The translations under genes were made by a program, and so were the position numbers. A stretch of 25,454 nt of DNA from contig MFRX01000023.1 of NCBI GenBank assembly GCA_001784725.1, forward strand, positions 2,106 to 27,559, in the 5' to 3' direction. The stretch is from Candidatus Moranbacteria bacterium RIFCSPHIGHO2_02_FULL_40_12b. GTDB lineage: Bacteria; Patescibacteriota; Minisyncoccia; Moranbacterales; 2-12-FULL-40-10. Shown piece after piece: positions 20,652 through 25,454 of the stretch; the stretch's first letter is position 1, and the number at the start of each line of letters is the position of its first letter. The notes under the pieces are model-generated. The model had not been told where the DNA came from and ran no database searches. It saw only the letters and a program-made list of their open reading frames with translations.

Positions 20652-20775
20652 TAACAGTAGAGAAAAATGCTTCAAGCCAGTTCCGGAAATATTTTTGCCA
20701 GCCATGAGTTAAAATAAAAACGGATTAATTTGCAAAAATAAAACTTGCCCGAAATTGGCGCGGAAGTGAAAATTA

Positions 20776-23700
20776 ATGGTAAAAGTTTCAAAGAAGCCGG
20801 CAATAATCACGGACGGAGAAAAACAGGAGAGTACTTTCCAGGTCTTAAAAAAGATGCGCCAGGAAAGCGAAGAGGAAAAAGCGTCGGCTCTGGCAAAAGA
20901 AAACAATCTTCCTTATATCGATCTCAATCTGATACCCGTGACGACGGAGGATGTTTTTTCGCTGCCCGAAAAGGAATCACGGTCCTACGGCATTGTGGTA
21001 TTCCAAAAAGGAGGAAAAGACGTGAGAATCGCCACTCATAACCCCAAAAAAGAAGGGTTGGAGGAATACGTCGCAAAAATTCGGAGCGAAAAAGGATGGG
21101 ATATCCACCTTTTTGTCGTTTCGATGAGTTCACTGGAAAAAATTTGGAATAGATACAAAGAAAGCCCGATGCTTGAAAATCTCGACCTTTTCCATCTTTC
21201 TCTGACTGGAAAGGATCTTGAGGAATTTGAGTCAAAATTCAAGGATTTATTGGATCTGAAAAACAGGATTAGCGAAATTCCCACCACGCAGATTATGGAA
21301 ATTATGACAGGCGGGGCGATTAAAATGGAAGCTAGCGATATCCACTTCGAACCCCAAAGCGATACTATGCGCCTCCGATATCGAATAGATGGGATGCTTC
21401 AGGACATTGGAACTTTCCCGCTTGACATTTATCACTCAGTTCTTTCCCGCATAAAAATGATGGGTAAAATGAAAATAAATCTCCGCGATGTCGCCCAGGA
21501 CGGCCATTTCTCGATAAATATTGAAAATAGGAGGATAGACATAAGAGTCAATATAATTCCCGGAAGGTTTGGAGAAAGCACGGTAATGCGTCTACTCGAC
21601 CAGTCAAAAGTCATGATCCCAGTTGAATCATTAGGGCTGCGCGGGCTGGCGTATGAAAGAGTCCAAAAAGAAATGGTAAAGACCACCGGCATGATTTTAA
21701 CGACCGGTCCCACCGGTTCCGGCAAAACCACCACTCTTTATTCCCTAATTAATAAACTTAACGAGCCCGACGTAAAAATAATAACCATTGAAGATCCGGT
21801 AGAATACGAATTAAAAGGAATTTCGCAAACTCAAATAGCGAAAGACCGGGGCTATACTTTCGCTGAAGGCCTGCGGGCAATTGTGCGTCAAGACCCGGAC
21901 ATAATATTGGTAGGCGAAATCCGCGATGAAGAAACGGCCGATATTGCCATTAATTCCGCCCTTACCGGCCATCTAGTCCTTTCCACGCTCCATACCAATA
22001 ATGCTCCGGCAACCATTCCCCGCCTTCTTGAAATGGGAATTAAGCCGTCTCTGATTCCTCCCGCGTCGAACGCTTTTATCGCCCAGCGCCTCGTCAGAGT
22101 TCTTTGTTCCCATTGCAAGGAAAAGTATGTTCCAGCCAAAGAAACAACTGAAACAATCAAGAGAATTTTGTCAATAATTTCTCCCAAGGCGAAAGTTGAA
22201 ATACCCAGAGAAATTGAATACCTATACAGGTCCAAGGGATGCACTAAATGCCATAATACCGGCTACAAAGGCCGGCTGGGAATTTTTGAGATCATGACGA
22301 TCAATGAAGAAATTGAAAAATTAATTCTTGAAATGGCGGGCGAAAGCGACATCATGAGAGCGGCTCTTGAAGACGGCATGATAACGATGACCCAGGATGG
22401 AATCCTGAAAGCGGTGGAAGGTATCACCTCAATGGAAGAGGTGTGGCGCATTACCGGCCAAATTGAATTTCTTGAGGATATTTACGACAAACTGATGGCG
22501 CAATCCCTTTCCCGTTCAATTTCCATTTCGGAATCGGACCTGGATAAGACGGAAGAAAATATATCGTCATTTGAAAAAATAAACAAACTTATCAATAGTT
22601 CCAATCCGAAAGAGGTAGCGAGAATTATGCTGGCTTGCGCGCTCATAATGAAAGCGGGGGATATACATATCGAGCCGGGAGAAAAAGACGTAAAAATAAG
22701 ATACCGGATTGACGGAATGCTTCAAACGGTCTCAACTATCCCATTAAATGGATACCCTGCCCTTCTGGGAGAAATTAAATTAATAAGCGGTTTTAAGACG
22801 GAAACAAGGGAAGGTGTGATAGACGGAAGATTTGCCATAAGTTTGGAAAAGCCCATTAAAAATTCCAAAGAAACAAAAGTTGACGTCAGAGTTTCCATTA
22901 TTTTAGGCGGTTTCGGAGAAACAGTGGTTATGAGAATACTCAGCAAATCAGCCGTTGTCGCTTTGGACATAAATATGCTCGGAATAAGAAAGTATAATCT
23001 TGATAAAATTATGAACGAGGCGAAAAAACACACTGGGATATTCCTTAATACCGGTCCGACTGGGTCGGGGAAAACAACGACCTTATACAGTTTGCTTAAA
23101 ATATTAAATACCCCTGATGTAAAAATAATCACCGTTGAAGACCCGATAGAGTTCCAATTGGAGGGAATTCTCCAGACGCAAGCCAATGATAAGGGCGGGT
23201 ATGATTTTTCAACCGCTTTGAAATCGCTGTTGCGTCAGAATCCCGATATTTTAATGATTGGGGAAATTCGGGATGAAGAAACAGCGAATATCGCGACCCA
23301 ACCGGCTCTTACCGGACACCTTATTCTTTCCACCCTGCATACCAACGATGCCGCCTCCACTATTCAGAGAATTATCAATATGGGAATCCGGCCGGATGAT
23401 CTGGCAACGGCCTCCAATGCTTTTATGGCTCAACGGTTGGTCAGAAAACTGTGCGATTGCAAGCAGAAAGCCAGTCCGACGAGCGAAGAAGCGGAAAAAA
23501 TAAAAAAAGTGGTTGGTTCCATATCGCCGAAGACCGGTTTTGCGAACACGAAACTCACCCATATATACAAACCCAAGGGCTGCGTCAAATGTAATAATAT
23601 TGGATACATCGGAAGAACCACCATATGCGAGATTTTACAGATTGACGAGGATATGCAGGAAATGATTTCCCGCAACGCGCTTTCCGCCCAAATCAAAGAA

Positions 23701-23805
23701 AAGGCGGTGGAAAACGGCATGCTCGCCATGGAACAAGACGGGATTTTGAAGGCGCTAGAGGGAGAAACTTCATTGGAAGAAGTAGAAAGAGTGGTGAAAA
23801 TCTAA
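20776..23805 (+). CDS. pilB: tandem-fused GspE/PilB-type secretion/pilus assembly ATPase
   Basis: Cytoplasmic motor that powers pilin extrusion or type II-like secretion; normally one ATPase core of about 560 residues. This 1009-residue chain has an N-terminal MshEN-like domain (about 30-150) and two cores. Core 1: DIHFEPQ, P-loop GPTGSGKT at 311-318, GEIRDEETAD, LTGHLVLSTLHTNN, zinc pairs C444/C447 and C489/C492. Core 2 (from about 560): DIHIEPGE, P-loop at 760-767, GEIRDEETAN, LTGHLILSTLHTND, C893-x-C895 (one residue short) and C936/C939. Both cores keep Walker A, Asp box and Walker B, so both may hydrolyse ATP. The reading frame is continuous across the junction. Weak SD GGAAG. The next gene begins 1 nt after the stop. 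Confidence 0.93.
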   Translation: MVKVSKKPAIITDGEKQESTFQVLKKMRQESEEEKASALAKENNLPYIDLNLIPVTTEDVFSLPEKESRSYGIVVFQKGGKDVRIATHNPKKEGLEEYVAKIRSEKGWDIHLFVVSMSSLEKIWNRYKESPMLENLDLFHLSLTGKDLEEFESKFKDLLDLKNRISEIPTTQIMEIMTGGAIKMEASDIHFEPQSDTMRLRYRIDGMLQDIGTFPLDIYHSVLSRIKMMGKMKINLRDVAQDGHFSINIENRRIDIRVNIIPGRFGESTVMRLLDQSKVMIPVESLGLRGLAYERVQKEMVKTTGMILTTGPTGSGKTTTLYSLINKLNEPDVKIITIEDPVEYELKGISQTQIAKDRGYTFAEGLRAIVRQDPDIILVGEIRDEETADIAINSALTGHLVLSTLHTNNAPATIPRLLEMGIKPSLIPPASNAFIAQRLVRVLCSHCKEKYVPAKETTETIKRILSIISPKAKVEIPREIEYLYRSKGCTKCHNTGYKGRLGIFEIMTINEEIEKLILEMAGESDIMRAALEDGMITMTQDGILKAVEGITSMEEVWRITGQIEFLEDIYDKLMAQSLSRSISISESDLDKTEENISSFEKINKLINSSNPKEVARIMLACALIMKAGDIHIEPGEKDVKIRYRIDGMLQTVSTIPLNGYPALLGEIKLISGFKTETREGVIDGRFAISLEKPIKNSKETKVDVRVSIILGGFGETVVMRILSKSAVVALDINMLGIRKYNLDKIMNEAKKHTGIFLNTGPTGSGKTTTLYSLLKILNTPDVKIITVEDPIEFQLEGILQTQANDKGGYDFSTALKSLLRQNPDILMIGEIRDEETANIATQPALTGHLILSTLHTNDAASTIQRIINMGIRPDDLATASNAFMAQRLVRKLCDCKQKASPTSEEAEKIKKVVGSISPKTGFANTKLTHIYKPKGCVKCNNIGYIGRTTICEILQIDEDMQEMISRNALSAQIKEKAVENGMLAMEQDGILKALEGETSLEEVERVVKI

Positions 23806-23806
23806 T

Positions 23807-25066
23807 ATGTCTTATAAATTTCTTTTAGCAATATGCGTTTATCTTCCTTTTCAGCTGGCAATCAGTCCGACTCCGGAAATTGACCTGGCTTCAATTAGAA
23901 TTTTAATCATTCTGCTGTTTTTTTCTTGGATTCTGGAAGGACTAAAAAACAAAAAATTAATTCTTCCCGCTAAAATTCCGCTTCTTTTGGTCTTTTCTTT
24001 CTTATTTTTTTGCGCGCTTTCTTTGGCAGTTTCTAAAAACATTAACTGGTCTTTTCGCAAACTGGCTTTTCTTTTTTCTATCTTTCCTTTATATTTTATT
24101 GCTTCCGCTTTGATAAAAAACGGCAGCGAATACAAAAAAATAATAAAATTATTGGTTTGGGGCGCGGGCCTATCCGCTATTATCGGACTGGTCCAGTTTA
24201 TTATCCAGTTTGTTGCCGGATTGGATTATTCAATGAAATTATGGTCTTTGGTTATCCGGCCTTTTCTAGGAACGGCTTTTTCCCAGGCGGTGATGGATAA
24301 TCCCAGCTGGCTCGTTAACCTTTCCGGAAAAACCGTCTTCCGCGCCGTTTCTCTTTTTCCCGACCCTCATATGTTTTCCTTTTATCTCGGAATGGTTATT
24401 CCCTGGTCGATTGCGTTGTATTTTGAAGAAAAGAAAAAATTATACGCGCTGATTTTTATTGTTTTATTGGCGGCTGATTTTTTGACCTTCTCCCGCGGAG
24501 GATATCTTGGCCTTATGGCAGGAATAATATTTTGGCTGCTATTCTCCGGAAAAAAAATAATCGCCGCCCACAAAAAGAAATTTGCTTTTGGCTTGATAAT
24601 CCTGTTTTTGATTATTTTTACCAAAAATCCGGTCAGCCGCCGCCTTGTTTCCAGCTTTGATTTGGGCGAAGGATCGAACCAGGGGCGCCTTGAAACATGG
24701 AAGCAGTCCTTTGAAGTTATTAGGAAAAATCCCCTGTTGGGAGTGGGGCTGGGAAATTATCCTCTGGAAATAAAACCCAGCGCTGATTACCGCGAACCGA
24801 TTTATTCCCATAACTTATACCTGGACATCGCCGCGGAAACGGGAATTTTAAACGCCGTTATTTTCATTGCGCTGCTGTTGTCCGCCATTATTTCTTTTAT
24901 TAAGAAATCCGCGCGGAATAATTTTTTCATGGCCGGAGCTGTTTCTCTTGCCATTTTTTCCGCCCATTCCTTTTTTGAAACCCCGCTTTTTTCCGTCCAT
25001 ATTTTGCCGCTGCTTTTGATAATAATATCATTGAGCCATGATAATCAAAAAGCTTATAATATTTAA
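23807..25066 (+). CDS. O-antigen ligase-like (Wzy_C/WaaL family) membrane protein
   Basis: 419 residues with about 11-12 hydrophobic helices. The long periplasmic loop of the Wzy_C family lies at about 280-350 and contains GRLETWKQSFEVI, NPLLGVGLGNYPLEI and YSHNLYLDIAAETGIL, with the conserved Arg and His of ligases. The family includes WaaL ligases and PglL/PilO-type protein O-oligosaccharyltransferases, which attach lipid-linked glycans to lipid A or to pilins. It starts 1 nt after the double ATPase, so it is translated from the same message. A perfect 17-bp palindrome follows the stop. Confidence 0.85.
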   Translation: MSYKFLLAICVYLPFQLAISPTPEIDLASIRILIILLFFSWILEGLKNKKLILPAKIPLLLVFSFLFFCALSLAVSKNINWSFRKLAFLFSIFPLYFIASALIKNGSEYKKIIKLLVWGAGLSAIIGLVQFIIQFVAGLDYSMKLWSLVIRPFLGTAFSQAVMDNPSWLVNLSGKTVFRAVSLFPDPHMFSFYLGMVIPWSIALYFEEKKKLYALIFIVLLAADFLTFSRGGYLGLMAGIIFWLLFSGKKIIAAHKKKFAFGLIILFLIIFTKNPVSRRLVSSFDLGEGSNQGRLETWKQSFEVIRKNPLLGVGLGNYPLEIKPSADYREPIYSHNLYLDIAAETGILNAVIFIALLLSAIISFIKKSARNNFFMAGAVSLAIFSAHSFFETPLFSVHILPLLLIIISLSHDNQKAYNI

Positions 25067-25067
25067 C

Positions 25068-25105
25068 CGTATACAATTTATAGCGACCGCTATAAATTGT
25101 ATACG
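25068..25105. repeat. perfect 17-bp palindrome between the two ligase-like genes
   Basis: CGTATACAATTTATAGC (25068-25084) and its exact reverse complement (25089-25105) around GACC. No T-run follows, so it is not a classical terminator. Confidence 0.92.
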
Positions 25106-25121
25106 ACGCCATATTTATAAA

Positions 25122-25454
25122 ATGAGCAGGATTATAAATATAAAAAATTTGATTTATATAGTCGTATTCTCTACGCCTTTATATCTTATTAAATTGAAAA
25201 TATTCACTATCCCGACAAATGTTTTGGAGTTGCTTATCTTGCTTGCTTTCTTTTTCCGGCTATATGAAAAAAAAACAAATGTCAAATGTCAAATGTCAAA
25301 TGTCAAATGTCAAAAATACTTCCTTCCCGTATTCCTCATCCTGCTCGGCCTTTTCGCCTCAACTTTAATAAATCACAATTATCATGTTGGTTTCGGAATA
25401 ATTAAAGGTTGGTTCGCAATGCCTTTAGTCATTGCTTTTCTGATAATAAAAGAA
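25122..25454 (+). CDS. second membrane protein, probably O-antigen ligase-like, cut by window edge
   Basis: Frame open from the ATG at 25122 to the last base (111 codons). Three hydrophobic segments (about 9-27, 34-47, 67-85) and a fourth beginning near the end. The N-terminal pattern, with a PTNVLELLILLAFFFRLYE segment, resembles Wzy_C-family starts, and the upstream neighbour is such a protein, but the diagnostic loop is outside the window. A perfect heptamer run at 25276-25310 interrupts it (residues about 52-63). No SD is seen. Confidence 0.6.
   Translation, partial: MSRIINIKNLIYIVVFSTPLYLIKLKIFTIPTNVLELLILLAFFFRLYEKKTNVKCQMSNVKCQKYFLPVFLILLGLFASTLINHNYHVGFGIIKGWFAMPLVIAFLIIKE
25276..25317. 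repeat. perfect heptanucleotide run in the second ligase-like gene
   Basis: Five identical CAAATGT units (25276-25310) and one CAAAAAT. In frame as presented; gain or loss of one unit would shift the frame. Confidence 0.95.

Noticed and set aside
20655..20775. tRNA or riboswitch in the leader of the double-ATPase gene
   Set aside because: No cloverleaf, no CCA-type end and no terminator or clear stems seen.

Overview
The window most likely comes from a Patescibacteria/CPR (Parcubacteria-like) genome. This is inferred from gene content and style, not from a marker-gene search. The supporting signs are a MurE without its N-terminal domain, a compact ruvA-femAB-murE cluster, single-copy housekeeping genes without recognisable operonic partners, few Shine-Dalgarno (SD) sequences on core genes, and many short repeats inside conserved coding regions. 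No rRNA, tRNA, CRISPR array, transposase or integrase was seen.

Layout. 1-2.9 kb (minus): ruvA, a FemAB-like peptidyltransferase and murE (cut by the window edge), nearly overlapping behind one promoter. 3.0-4.9 kb (minus): a small four-helix membrane protein and a secreted/anchored CAP-domain protein; the CAP gene has a consensus promoter, a structured leader and a terminator-like hairpin before its start codon. 4.9-6.3 kb (plus): rpsT and two unknown small proteins, closed by a terminator. 6.3-9.5 kb (minus): holA, a DUF3048 (YerB-like) protein and mutM. 9.6-10.8 kb (plus): an MFS-type transporter, convergent with polA. 10.8-15.7 kb (minus): polA, an AbiEii/AbiEi toxin-antitoxin pair and a broken second copy of the first 31 codons of polA. 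15.8-19.2 kb: small unknown and lipoprotein genes with strong SD sequences, plus tsaE. 19.4-25.5 kb (plus): a DHH-family protein with lost catalytic residues, a fused double GspE/PilB ATPase and two O-antigen-ligase-like membrane proteins.

Four things stand out. (1) The AbiE pair sits inside the polA locus, between a diverged 5' remnant of polA (with an orphan promoter) and an intact polA, forming a roughly 93-bp imperfect direct repeat. Intact polA now lies 14 bp behind the toxin gene with no clear promoter of its own, so an essential-type repair polymerase may be transcribed from the toxin-antitoxin promoter. (2) The window is full of degenerate 7-nt tandem repeats and several families of palindromic elements, many read in frame inside murE, femAB, mutM, polA, abiEi and tsaE. 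One perfect five-unit heptamer tract lies early in an O-antigen-ligase-like gene and could act as a phase-variation switch. (3) The pilus ATPase is a single 1009-residue chain with two complete ATPase cores. (4) The leader of the CAP gene looks like an attenuator or small RNA.

How the genes may work together: murE and the FemAB protein act on peptidoglycan; the CAP protein, DUF3048 protein and lipoproteins are envelope components; the double ATPase and the ligase-like proteins suggest pilus assembly next to surface or pilin glycan transfer. ruvA, holA, mutM and polA are DNA replication and repair genes.
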